DNA of 57,177 nt from an uncultured Dehalococcoidia bacterium. GTDB taxonomy: Bacteria > Chloroflexota > Dehalococcoidia > Dehalococcoidales > UBA1222. How positions within the stretch are numbered: position 1 is the stretch's first letter; each line of letters starts with the position of its first letter. Where the stretch lies: positions 1-57,177 of the forward strand of contig CAIMVG010000012.1 in the NCBI GenBank assembly GCA_903844845.1, read 5' to 3'. The notes beneath the pieces were generated by a model, which worked only from the letters and a program-made list of their open reading frames with translations, was not told where the DNA came from and made no database searches. Position numbers and translations under genes: made by a program. Of this stretch, positions 7,077-13,887 are shown in pieces.

Positions 7077-7169
7077 ATAGAATGCTCCCGGGATTTCGAG
7101 AAGAAAAAGAGCCGCACGAGGACCGCCTGCGGGAAACTGAACGCCGAAGCCGTCGTGTTATCGTTTTGA
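7077..7169 (+). pseudogene. decayed fragment of peptidyl-tRNA hydrolase (pth)
   Basis: Bases 7095-7157 align without gaps to 63 bases of the intact pth gene with 48 identities by eye. The translated piece FEKKKSRTRTACGKLNAEAV matches FEKKEGLARTAHGRLNGEEI of the intact protein. The frame ends at a TGA at 7167-7169, inside the 3' end of the APC permease gene on the other strand. The remnant and the intact gene therefore bracket the permease, suggesting an old duplication or an insertion that split a pth region. Confidence 0.6.
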
Positions 7170-8453
7170 CCCTTTCATCCCCCGCCGTTCCATTATGAAA
7201 TGGAAAAGCCCCCCTGAAATCAGGAGTATCCCGCCTGACAAAGCCGCCTGCCAGCCGATAGTTATCGCCAACCAGAGCGAGGTCAAGGCCCCTAAAACGG
7301 GCGGAACTATATTTACCAGCACCTGTTTCAGGGCCCCCGATTTGCCGCTGCGGAATATCTTTACCGCTCCTGCATTGACGCCCGCGAAAACAAGCAGGGT
7401 GCTGAAATTTGTGTAGTCCGCGATATCTTTGATATTCCTGAACACGACGAAGAGACCGGCGATGCCCCCCACGGCGATGATGGTAAACCACGGGGTGCGC
7501 CGGCCCTCCCCGATAACACAGAACGTCATGGGCAGCGCTCCCGCACACGACATGGCCCACATGGCCCGTGACGAAGTGAACAGCAGGAGAAGGACGGTAT
7601 TGCCGGTTGCGGCGAGCGCGATGAGAGTCAGTACCAGGTCCGCTTTTGCGCCTAAAATCCTGGATGCCACCGCCGCCAGCGGCGCACTGGTCTGGCTCAG
7701 CCCCTGCCATCCCAGCACGCTGACTGCGGAGATGCTGACCAGCAGATAGATGACCGCGCTGATACCGAGGGCCAATAAGATCGCTTTCGGGAGGTCGCGC
7801 TCGGGGCTGTGCATCTCCTCGGAAAGATTGGCTATTGCTTCAAACCCCAGGAAGGCGAAGAAGACCAGCGGAGCTGCCCCGATAACTCCCGCTATCCCCT
7901 GCGGCATCTCGACCAGGTTGGCCTGCCCGAAAGAAGGGATGCCGATGACTACCACAAAAATCAAGCCTGCAGCCGCAGCGAGAGTGAGTATCCCTGAAAG
8001 AACAACCGACTCGCCCACCCCGATAAATACCACGGCGGAAGACAGGATGATCAATACCAGGGCGCCGCTGACGGGAGGCAGGCCTGAAAGGTGTTCGAGG
8101 TAGCTGCCGAACCCCAGGGCCACCGCGGCTGAAGATATGACGGTGGCCCACAGCATCATCCAGCCGCTCAGGAATGCGGGGACCCTGCCGAAAGCCATGC
8201 CGATATACTGGAATTCAGGAGCATTTTTGGGCTTCAGGCGGGCCAGCCGGGCGTATGAAAATCCCGTCAGGGCTGCCACGAAAGCCGCGATCAGGAATGA
8301 CAGCCAAACGGCGTTGCCCGCTTGCCCGGCGGCCACGCCCAGCAATACATAGATCCCCGCGCCCAGGATCAAACCCACGCCGATGATAGTCGCCGCCCAT
8401 AATCCGAGGCGTTTCGACAGGCCGGTCTTTACGGCAACGAACGGCTCATTCAT
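7158..8453 (-). CDS. APC family amino acid permease
   Basis: A 431-residue membrane protein with about 12 hydrophobic segments. The N-terminus carries the APC-superfamily signature IIGVGLILGAGIYVLLG, and the middle has FFAFLGFEAIANLSEEMHSP, the conserved stretch around membrane segment 6. It is a likely amino acid or amine transporter with unspecified substrate. It stands alone on the minus strand, divergent from pth with 160 bases between starts. Its last codons overlap the pth remnant on the opposite strand. Confidence 0.9.
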   Translation of the reverse strand: MNEPFVAVKTGLSKRLGLWAATIIGVGLILGAGIYVLLGVAAGQAGNAVWLSFLIAAFVAALTGFSYARLARLKPKNAPEFQYIGMAFGRVPAFLSGWMMLWATVISSAAVALGFGSYLEHLSGLPPVSGALVLIILSSAVVFIGVGESVVLSGILTLAAAAGLIFVVVIGIPSFGQANLVEMPQGIAGVIGAAPLVFFAFLGFEAIANLSEEMHSPERDLPKAILLALGISAVIYLLVSISAVSVLGWQGLSQTSAPLAAVASRILGAKADLVLTLIALAATGNTVLLLLFTSSRAMWAMSCAGALPMTFCVIGEGRRTPWFTIIAVGGIAGLFVVFRNIKDIADYTNFSTLLVFAGVNAGAVKIFRSGKSGALKQVLVNIVPPVLGALTSLWLAITIGWQAALSGGILLISGGLFHFIMERRGMKGSKR

Positions 8454-8613
8454 GTCACGGGCTTCTCATGCGGGTTCCATCACGACCTTCATACGCACCA
8501 GCATAACTGACCCGCTTTGCCGCCGTCAAAACGATCATGAAGCCAAAGGTATCCGGGTTTCGGGGGAAATCGATTTGCGTCTCCGGCCCTCCGCGTATTA
8601 TCCTTACGTGACC

Positions 8614-9315
8614 ATGAAACTTATCGTAGGTTTGGGCAATCCGGGCAACCAGTACGCGCACAGCCGCCACAACATCGGCTTCATGTGCGTTTCGCACTTC
8701 GCCAAAACGCGGGACTGGAATTTCGAAAAGAAAGAGGGCCTCGCGAGGACCGCCCACGGGCGGCTGAACGGCGAGGAGATCGTGCTGGCCCGCCCGCAGA
8801 CCTTCATGAACCTCAGCGGCGAAGCCGTCAAGAAACTGACCATCAAATACCGCATCAAGCCCGAAGACCTCATCGTCATCCACGACGAGATGGACCTGCG
8901 CCTGGGCATCATCCGCATACGCAAGGGCGGCGGTTCGGCGGGGCATAACGGCGTCGAATCGATCATCAGGGAGATCGGCACGGCCGATTTTATCCGCCTG
9001 AGGGTAGGCGTCGGGCGTCCCGAAGCTGCCCCCGGCGAAGAGCGCCGCCAGGTGGTGGGTTTCGTGCTGGGAGACTTCAGCCCGGACGAGGCAGGGGTCA
9101 TCAAAAAAGTCATCGGCGAGGCCGACATGGCGATCGTTTCCCTCCTTGGGGAGGGGCTGGATACGGCCATGAACAAGTTCAACAAAACCAACGCGCCGAA
9201 GAAGGAAAAGCCGCCGGCGGAGAAGAAAGAACTAAAAATTCCACTCCCCTCGCCCCGAGAGGGAGAGGGTACACGTGGCTTATCAAATCCCGGTGACGCA
9301 AAAAAAGCCGATTAA
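8614..9315 (+). CDS. pth: peptidyl-tRNA hydrolase with repeat-derived C-terminal tail
   Basis: Releases tRNA from peptidyl-tRNA that has dropped off the ribosome. The family motifs are intact: GLGNPG (Asn9), RHNIGF (His19, the catalytic base), RPQTFMNLSG, IHDEMDL and GGGSAGHNGVESI. The frame is open back to 8383, but the ATG at 8614 gives the family start MKLIVGLGNPG. The protein is 233 residues, about 40 longer than usual. The extra C-terminus is Lys/Glu/Pro-rich and ends in a stretch encoded by an intergenic repeat element (from about 9243), whose sister copy lies at about 15106. Confidence 0.95.
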   Translation: MKLIVGLGNPGNQYAHSRHNIGFMCVSHFAKTRDWNFEKKEGLARTAHGRLNGEEIVLARPQTFMNLSGEAVKKLTIKYRIKPEDLIVIHDEMDLRLGIIRIRKGGGSAGHNGVESIIREIGTADFIRLRVGVGRPEAAPGEERRQVVGFVLGDFSPDEAGVIKKVIGEADMAIVSLLGEGLDTAMNKFNKTNAPKKEKPPAEKKELKIPLPSPREGEGTRGLSNPGDAKKAD

Positions 9316-9362
9316 CGCGCCCCTCATTTTTTATCTTCTCCCCCGGTAAATGGGGGAGAAGA
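9243..9362 (+). repeat. composite repeat overlapping the pth 3' end
   Basis: The element runs from CTCGCCCCGAGAGGGAGAGG through ATCAAATCCCGG to a hairpin CTTCTCCCCC/GGGGGAGAAG. A sister copy with the same order of parts lies at about 15106-15240, and its second half alone occurs at about 13597-13642 and, inverted, near 16370-16420. The pth stop codon (9313-9315) lies within it, and the final hairpin may serve as a terminator. Confidence 0.75.
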
Positions 9363-9857
9363 AGACCGAGCCCCGTTATTATCGGGCTTGCTCCGACAAT
9401 CCAGATACTAGAGTCCGGAATCTCATATTTTGGATCCCTCGAGCCTCGAGGACAAGAACACCCGAGCGTCGGGTGCGAGAACCTTGGGGAACAACCCAAG
9501 GCACCCGAGCGTCGGGTGCGAGAACCTCGGGGCACATCCCAAGGCCTCGGGGGACCCCCAGGTTCGATTCTATACATTGGGGCATGATTGACAAGGCGTT
9601 TGTAGGGGCACGGCGCGCCGTGCCCCTACCCTGACAATCAAAAAGAGCCCCGACAATCCATTAGTTCCGACCGACGACATTTAGTATTGTCTCGCTGCGC
9701 TCAACAACCAAATGGAGGGGGTCACTCGAGCCTCGAGTACAAGGACACCCGGGTCTCGAGTGCGAGAACCTTGGGGAACATCCCAAGGCGAGGCCCGGGT
9801 CTTGGCCCGTGATGACAGGCGGGAGTAGGGGCAGCCCGAACCGCATTTCGTTTTGAA
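9363..9857. repeat. mosaic repeat block with tandem 43-bp modules
   Basis: No gene is seen. It contains a TTGCTCCGACAATCCAG half-element (about 9388), a CTCGAGCCTCGAG hairpin (about 9438) and two tandem 43-bp modules (9459-9501 and 9502-9544) of the same type as at 1387-1472. It also holds the palindrome GTAGGGGCACGGCGCGCCG (from 9602) and a further CTCGAG/CTTGGGG/CCCGGG set from about 9726 to 9830. Confidence 0.8.
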
Positions 9858-10286
9858 CTACGCCTGATCTTTGGCCCTTAACGACATGACTATCCCGGCG
9901 GCGCTCGCCACGATCCCGAGTGCGCCGAGCACATCAAGAGCCGGTTTCATGGTCGTATTGCATGTGTGAACGAGGGTCTGGCAGGTACCGATGAGGACGT
10001 TCGGCAGTGCCAGTACAACTCCGAAGATTAGCAAAGCTGTAAGGCTGAGGTAGCCCGTCACCTGCTTACGCCGGTTGAACAGCAGCATCATGCCGATGCC
10101 GGCCAGCGGGATGGCAGAGCCGATCTCGGCGACACCCGTCCAATGGCATTTCATGGGGACCTTGTTGCCGTTCGCGAGAACGCTCAGCATCCCCTGGGAC
10201 TGGCAGTCCGTAAAGTGAGGGACAACCCCTATCGCGATAGCGAGCGCGATAAATATCACCCCGAGGACCAGGTTCGTCGTTTTCAT
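9858..10286 (-). CDS. DUF4418 family membrane protein
   Basis: A 142-residue protein with four hydrophobic segments and the DUF4418 signature MKCHWTGVAEIG between the first and second. Two Cys residues (TCQTLVHTC) face the same side. The family has no assigned biochemical function; members elsewhere often accompany MacB/FtsX-type export systems, which are not present here. The ATG at 10286 is preferred to 10316 because GGAGA lies 7 bases upstream. It is preceded by a structured leader and a Cys-rich secreted protein on the same strand. Confidence 0.8.
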   Translation of the reverse strand: MKTTNLVLGVIFIALAIAIGVVPHFTDCQSQGMLSVLANGNKVPMKCHWTGVAEIGSAIPLAGIGMMLLFNRRKQVTGYLSLTALLIFGVVLALPNVLIGTCQTLVHTCNTTMKPALDVLGALGIVASAAGIVMSLRAKDQA

Positions 10287-10386
10287 AAAAGCATCTCCTT
10301 TATTGCCTAGAGGCAACTTTGCGATCCAATGGCAGTTTTCGGCCCTTCTCGGGCTGATGCCTGTAATTTAAAACAAAAGTTGAAAA
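10287..10386 (-). promoter_or_regulatory. structured leader upstream of the DUF4418 gene
   Basis: Read on the minus strand, the 100-base gap can form GGCA/TGCC enclosing GCCC-GAGAA-GGGC, then CGCAAAG, then a TTGCCT/AGGCAA hairpin just before the Shine-Dalgarno. The order GGCA-hairpin-CGCAAAG is faintly like a c-di-GMP-I (GEMM) aptamer but departs from its consensus. It could equally be an unrelated leader or a weak terminator region. Confidence 0.3.
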
Positions 10387-10770
10387 CTAGATTTCAGAGC
10401 GAGGAGGCTGCCTGGGAGGGGCGGTGAATACCGATTCAGGTTCTTCACCGGCTAGAGGTACGATCGTTGCGGAAATCAAACATTGGCTGCACGACAACGC
10501 AGAACCATACAAAAACGGCATGGGTTCAGAGTTGTTCAAAGACCCCCTGGGCATGGGTTCGCTGGTCGTAAGTACCGCTTTTACCGGCAGGCACGGGAGG
10601 CCCGTATGCGTTTGTCCCATTTGAGGTGACGGCTGCACGTCGCAGGCGGACGCCGGGCAAGGCATAAATGCCATCCCGAGACAGTCTGTTTTGGGACAAC
10701 ATGCACGGGGGTTGGCCGCCCACGCGACGATGGCTAAAAGCAACATGCACCCCAATGCTATCCTGGCCAA
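10387..10770 (-). CDS. secreted Cys-rich hypothetical protein, TTG start
   Basis: A 127-residue protein with an N-terminal signal peptide (about residues 1-19) followed by a Cys-rich segment (CCPKTDC, CPASAC) and more Cys at LPCLPV and SCSQC. The C-terminus FTAPPRQPP resembles the tail of small DUF2946-type exported proteins, but no family is firmly recognised. The TTG start at 10770 has AGGAGC 5 bases upstream. It precedes the DUF4418 gene by 100 bases on the same strand. Metal binding is a guess from the Cys content. Confidence 0.6.
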   Translation of the reverse strand: MARIALGCMLLLAIVAWAANPRACCPKTDCLGMAFMPCPASACDVQPSPQMGQTHTGLPCLPVKAVLTTSEPMPRGSLNNSEPMPFLYGSALSCSQCLISATIVPLAGEEPESVFTAPPRQPPRSEI

Positions 10771-10804
10771 ATACGCTCCTGTAAAAGTGTTTCCATGATC
10801 GCAT

Positions 10805-11289
10805 ACAGGCGTTTCAATCAGGGCGTATTATAAATGCGGCCCTATTAAATTATCATGCAATAAGGCGAAAATATGTTAAATATTTATTACAATTCACCTA
10901 AGTTGTTACAGGCACTGCTTTGTCATGCCGGAGGATGACGATCGTCTTTATCTGTCATTGACCCGACAATCCATTTCCGTTAATTTGTCGTGCCGACAAA
11001 CCATAAATAGCCTCGAAACAAACCGCCGGGATTATTTAGTATTATCTCGCTGCGCTCGATAAGGCAGAGGTAATGGACCCCGGATACTGCGGTTCCGGGG
11101 TGACAGGGTGGAGTTGGGGTTGAATCGGCCCTGGATCCGGGTCCGCCTAGGCGGAGAGGGTCGCGTGCCCCGTTTGTCATTGCGAGGAGGCGACCGACGC
11201 GGCAATCTCGTTCCCCATCCTCCCCTGTTCCCGCCCCGTTACGCCAGAGGATGACCACCCCCTTTCCTCCCCCTGTCACTGTCGAATTG
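10805..11289. repeat. gap with mosaic repeats
   Basis: The first 110 bases are AT-rich with no gene seen. From about 10922 the repeats begin: TTGACCCGACAATCCATTTC, a TCTCGCTGCGCTCGATAAGG module (about 11044), a CCCCGGATACTGCGGTTCCGG hairpin (about 11080-11100), the TCCGCCTAGGCGGA palindrome (about 11142) and a reversed GCCGCGTCGGT-type module near 11190. The block ends just before the selenoprotein operon promoter. Confidence 0.7.
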
Positions 11290-11336
11290 TTGACAGTATG
11301 CCACATAATATATTAATATTCGTATATTAATATATT
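11290..11336 (+). promoter_or_regulatory. promoter and 13-bp palindromic operator of the selenoprotein operon
   Basis: A consensus TTGACA lies at 11290-11295, with TAATAT (11314-11319) after 18 bases. AATATATTAATAT (11307-11319) and ATATTAATATATT (11324-11336) form a perfect 13-bp inverted repeat with spacer TCGT, lying over the -10 and the likely start site. Shape and AT content recall ArsR/SmtB operators. No such regulator gene is in the window. Confidence 0.7.
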
Positions 11337-11380
11337 TAATTCTTTCAGCCGTTTGGAACGCAGTCGAAAAGGAAACCAAG

Positions 11381-11665
11381 ATGATTGAAATAACCGACAT
11401 CGCCAAAACGAAACTGCAGGAAGTCCTGGTCAAAAACCCGGGCAAGTATCTGCGTGTTTTCATCCAGGGGCATGGCTGAGGCGGCCCCCAGCTGGGATTG
11501 GCTCTGGACGAGCCAAACGGGGAAGAGAAGAGCCACAAGGTCGACGATTTTGAAATACTGATCGCAGAGGACATCAAGCATTACGCGTACGGCGCCCTGG
11601 TGGACTACGCTGTTTCGCCGTATTACGAAGGATTCGTCATCAACAGCGGCCATTCGAGCTGCTGA
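11381..11665 (+). CDS. selenocysteine-containing HesB/IscA-like protein
   Basis: Reading ATG 11381 through an in-frame TGA at 11477-11479 to TGA 11663-11665 gives 94 residues. The TGA is codon 33, within FIQGHG-U-GGPQLGLALDEP. HesB/IscA-family proteins have a conserved Cys of the iron-sulfur site at this position. A HesB-like selenoprotein family is established in bacteria, so Sec is far more likely than a broken gene: the frame, family conservation and codon quality continue unchanged past the TGA, and a hairpin with SECIS geometry follows. AAGGA lies 7 bases before the ATG. The C-terminus ends SGHSSC. It heads an operon with AhpD-like and zinc-ribbon genes, suggesting a thiol/selenol redox or Fe-S repair role. 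Confidence 0.88.
11480..11516 (+). promoter_or_regulatory. candidate bacterial SECIS element
   Basis: TTGGCTC (11498-11504) and GAGCCAA (11510-11516) form a perfect 7-bp stem with the loop TGGAC. The loop starts 25 bases after the UGA and has G at its second position. Bacterial SECIS elements lie within the coding region about 16-37 bases after the UGA with a G in the first two loop positions, so the geometry fits. Confidence 0.75.
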
Positions 11666-11695
11666 TCGATTTTAATTGACCGGTGGTTTCTGAAA

Positions 11696-12169
11696 ATGGA
11701 AAAATATCGTAAAAGGACCTTTAAAAATCTGAAGGGATTCGCCGAAGGCCTGTCCTTTCCGGTCAGGAACAGGGCGCGGTTGAAGGGCATTAGATCGATA
11801 TCCCCCGCCTTTCGGGAACGCCTGATGCTGGCCGTTACCGCCGTGAACGGCTGCCGGTATTGTTCCTACTTCCATGCCGGGCAGGCATTGAAAAGCGGGA
11901 TTTCCTCAGCGGAGCTAAACCGCATGTTGTCAGGGGACATCGCGGACTGCCCGGAAGATGAGGCGGCGGCGGTGCTGTACGCCCAGCATTGGGCCGAGTC
12001 GGATGCCCGCCCCGACAGCGAAGCTGTGATAAGATTGGAGCAGGCCTACGGCGCCCAAAAAACACAGGCGATCGATTCGGTGCTTCAACTCATCCGGTTC
12101 GCCAACCTGTTGGGAAACTCGCTGGACTACGTGATATACCGCTTATCGTTCGGGAGATGGGGAGGATAA
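11696..12169 (+). CDS. AhpD-like/carboxymuconolactone decarboxylase family protein
   Basis: A 157-residue helical protein with the AhpD redox motif GCRYCSYFH (Cys53, Cys56, His60), the CxxC...H arrangement used for disulfide reduction in alkylhydroperoxidase AhpD. ISPAFRERLMLAVTAVN precedes it and IRFANLLGNSLD follows, both typical of the fold. Selenocysteine versions of this family are known, but here both positions are Cys. It begins 30 bases after the selenoprotein gene, whose likely job it shares: a cytoplasmic thiol peroxidase or redox partner. Confidence 0.85.
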   Translation: MEKYRKRTFKNLKGFAEGLSFPVRNRARLKGIRSISPAFRERLMLAVTAVNGCRYCSYFHAGQALKSGISSAELNRMLSGDIADCPEDEAAAVLYAQHWAESDARPDSEAVIRLEQAYGAQKTQAIDSVLQLIRFANLLGNSLDYVIYRLSFGRWGG

Positions 12170-12175
12170 TCCGAT

Positions 12176-12322
12176 ATGGAGAACGCACAGGAAAACAGCC
12201 CGAATGTGAAATGCCCGAAGTGTGCAGGCCAGGATGTCGAGGTTTTTACTATTTCGAACACGGTCTATTGCAAATGCCGGAAATGCGGGCATGGGTGGAA
12301 GATCGAGCTGGAAGAGGGATAG
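12176..12322 (+). CDS. 48-residue zinc-ribbon protein
   Basis: A small protein beginning MENAQENSPNVKCPKC with two zinc-knuckle pairs, CPKC and, after CK, CRKCGHGWK, a classic zinc ribbon. GGAGG lies 10 bases before the ATG and overlaps the end of the AhpD-like gene, which stops 6 bases earlier, so the two are translationally close. It could be a metal carrier or adaptor for the operon. No specific function is known. Confidence 0.75.
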   Translation: MENAQENSPNVKCPKCAGQDVEVFTISNTVYCKCRKCGHGWKIELEEG

Positions 12323-12334
12323 CCTGTTAGTGCC

Positions 12335-12740
12335 CCAGTCATTGTCGGGTTTGAATCGACAATCCAGATACCAGGTGCGACGACATTTAGTATTGTTTCA
12401 CTACGCTCAATGAACAAATGGAGTGGACCCCTCGAGTAGCCGCTCGAGGGCAAGAACCTCGGGGAAGACGCCCGAGGCCCGGATACTGCGGTTCCGGGAT
12501 GACAGGGGGGAGTAGGAGGGGAGAACGATGACACCAAACCTATCGTTGTCATTGTCGGACTTGATCCGACAATCCATTTTCATCTTTCGCATATTTTCCG
12601 AACGAACCGCGGGCAGATACCTGTCCGTTTTTGGATTCTTCCATCCCCGTGCAGACAGAGGCTAAAGCAGCCGTATTTTCGAATAGCCATAATTCAGAGG
12701 CAGGAACAGCAACCCGGGGATCCACCATATTAACCTCCGG
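12335..12740. repeat. gap with mosaic repeats
   Basis: No gene is seen. It holds TTGAATCGACAATCCAG (about 12350), the TATTGTTTCACTACGCTCAA module (about 12390), a CTCGAG hairpin with GACAAGAACCTCGGGGAAGA-type sequence (about 12428-12475), a CCCGGATACTGCGGTTCCGGG hairpin (12478-12498) and TGTCGGACTTGATCCGACA (12551-12569). The part from 12340 to 12500 closely repeats 19195-19345. Bases 12600-12740 show nothing recognisable. Confidence 0.75.
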
Positions 12741-13085
12741 TTACCCGATATCCAAGTGCTCTTTAATAGCCAAGGACACTTCTTCTCGGAATTGTGAACC
12801 TTCCAGATACCCCAACAAACCTTTGAGCCGTTGTTTCGATATCGTTCGTATTTGATGCGCCATGATAATCGAATCTAACGGTTGTCCCGCTTTGCCCCGT
12901 GGCAGAAAGACTTCAGAGGGATAAAGCTGCCGTTTGGTGGAGGTTAAAGGGAGGACTGTGACATTGGACATGGCTTGATTAAACTCTTCGTTGCTCACTA
13001 CCAGCACCGGCCGGGTTCCTTTTTGTTCAGCCCCGGCAACAGGATCCAGATCGGCCTCCATGATAGCCCATTGGAAAGCCTGCAT
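12741..13085 (-). CDS. MazF-like toxin
   Basis: A 114-residue MazF/PemK-family protein: WAIMEADLDP at the N-terminus, GTRPVLVVSNEEFN and NVTVLPLTSTKR in the core, then DSIIMAHQIRTISKQRLKG. Members cleave mRNA at short sites. Its ATG overlaps the antitoxin stop by one base (TGATG), so translation is coupled. The N-terminus lacks the more usual RGDI and begins with QAFQWAIMEADL, a common variant of the same strand. Confidence 0.85.
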   Translation of the reverse strand: MQAFQWAIMEADLDPVAGAEQKGTRPVLVVSNEEFNQAMSNVTVLPLTSTKRQLYPSEVFLPRGKAGQPLDSIIMAHQIRTISKQRLKGLLGYLEGSQFREEVSLAIKEHLDIG

Positions 13086-13351
13086 CAGCTGATCCTCCGG
13101 GCGGTCTCGGCATCTGCAGATTTAAAGGCGGCCTCATTCTCGCTAAGGTCATTTATCAGTGCGGGGTCCCTGGCCCCTTGCTCCCACTGGGCTTTCCGTG
13201 CCAGCCTTTGTAACTCTTTCATTTCTTTTACCAACGCACGCTCTACCAGAGCGTTCTTGCTGGGAGCTGCGCCCTCGGCCATTACCTTATCCAGTTCAGC
13301 AAGTATACCTGGAGATAAATTAAAAGTAGCTTTTTTGGTTTTTTCGCTCAT
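13085..13351 (-). CDS. antitoxin of the MazF-like toxin
   Basis: An 88-residue protein with a ribbon-helix-helix-like N-terminus (KATFNLSPGILAELDKVMAE, then SKNALVERALV), followed by an acidic, Arg-rich helical tail for toxin binding. It is directly upstream of and overlaps the toxin gene. A 9-bp inverted repeat frames the -35 box of the shared promoter, in keeping with autoregulation. Confidence 0.8.
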   Translation of the reverse strand: MSEKTKKATFNLSPGILAELDKVMAEGAAPSKNALVERALVKEMKELQRLARKAQWEQGARDPALINDLSENEAAFKSADAETARRIS

Positions 13352-13379
13352 ATTTACGAACTCCTGTCAGATACCTAAT

Positions 13380-13422
13380 ATGATACACTTGCCTTCCACA
13401 ACAAACAAGTACATTGTGGAAG
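13380..13422 (-). promoter_or_regulatory. promoter and operator of TA module 3
   Basis: Minus strand: TTGTTT (13408-13403), 17-base spacer, TATCAT (13385-13380). CTTCCACAA (13393-13401) and TTGTGGAAG (13414-13422) form a perfect 9-bp inverted repeat with a 12-base spacer containing the -35 box, a good target for the RHH antitoxin. Confidence 0.65.
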
Positions 13423-13440
13423 TATATTGACGCTTCAAAA

Positions 13441-13887
13441 TAATTTAACCGGATTCTGGATTCCTCGAGCCTCGAGGACAAGAACCTCGGGTAACCGCCC
13501 GAGGCCCGGGTCTCGGCCCGGGGTGACAGGAGGGAGTAGGAGTTGAATCGGCTCTATTTCCTCCGCCCATACAAAACGAGAGGGAATGACACGTTAGCGC
13601 CCCTCATTTTTTATCTTCTCCCCCGGTGAATGGGGGAGAAGAAAGCCTGCCCCCCGTGTTGAAAACAAACACCCGGCGTTATATAATTCGGCGATTTATG
13701 ATGAAAGCCGTGTCAAATCCTTGTTCCTATCCACTCAAGCGCCCGGCGCTGCCGGGCAACCGCGGTTTCTCCCCGGTCAACCCCAGGGGCCCCAGGAGGC
13801 TTCCGGTCTCCGTTTTCGATTGAACCCCCGTCATTCCTCGTTCGCTGCCGTTCAAGACGGCCCCACTGATACCAGAGAGGGATCGAC
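13441..13887. repeat. gap with mosaic repeats before the first DMT gene
   Basis: It holds a CTCGAGCCTCGAG hairpin (about 13466), CTCGGGTAACCGCCCGAG (about 13487-13504), a CCCGGGTCTCGGCCCGGG hairpin (13504-13521) and the hairpin CTTCTCCCCC/GGGGGAGAAG (about 13615-13640). Bases 13645-13887 contain TATATAAT near 13680 as a possible -10, but no gene is seen. Confidence 0.7.

Noticed and set aside
11381-11479. HesB-like gene as a nonsense pseudogene
   Set aside because: The TGA stands at the conserved Cys position, family sequence continues in frame and a SECIS-like hairpin follows, so recoding is the better reading.
11239-11577. 112-codon minus-strand frame over the selenoprotein gene
   Set aside because: Shadow of the plus-strand HesB-like gene, which has family sequence, ribosome site and promoter.
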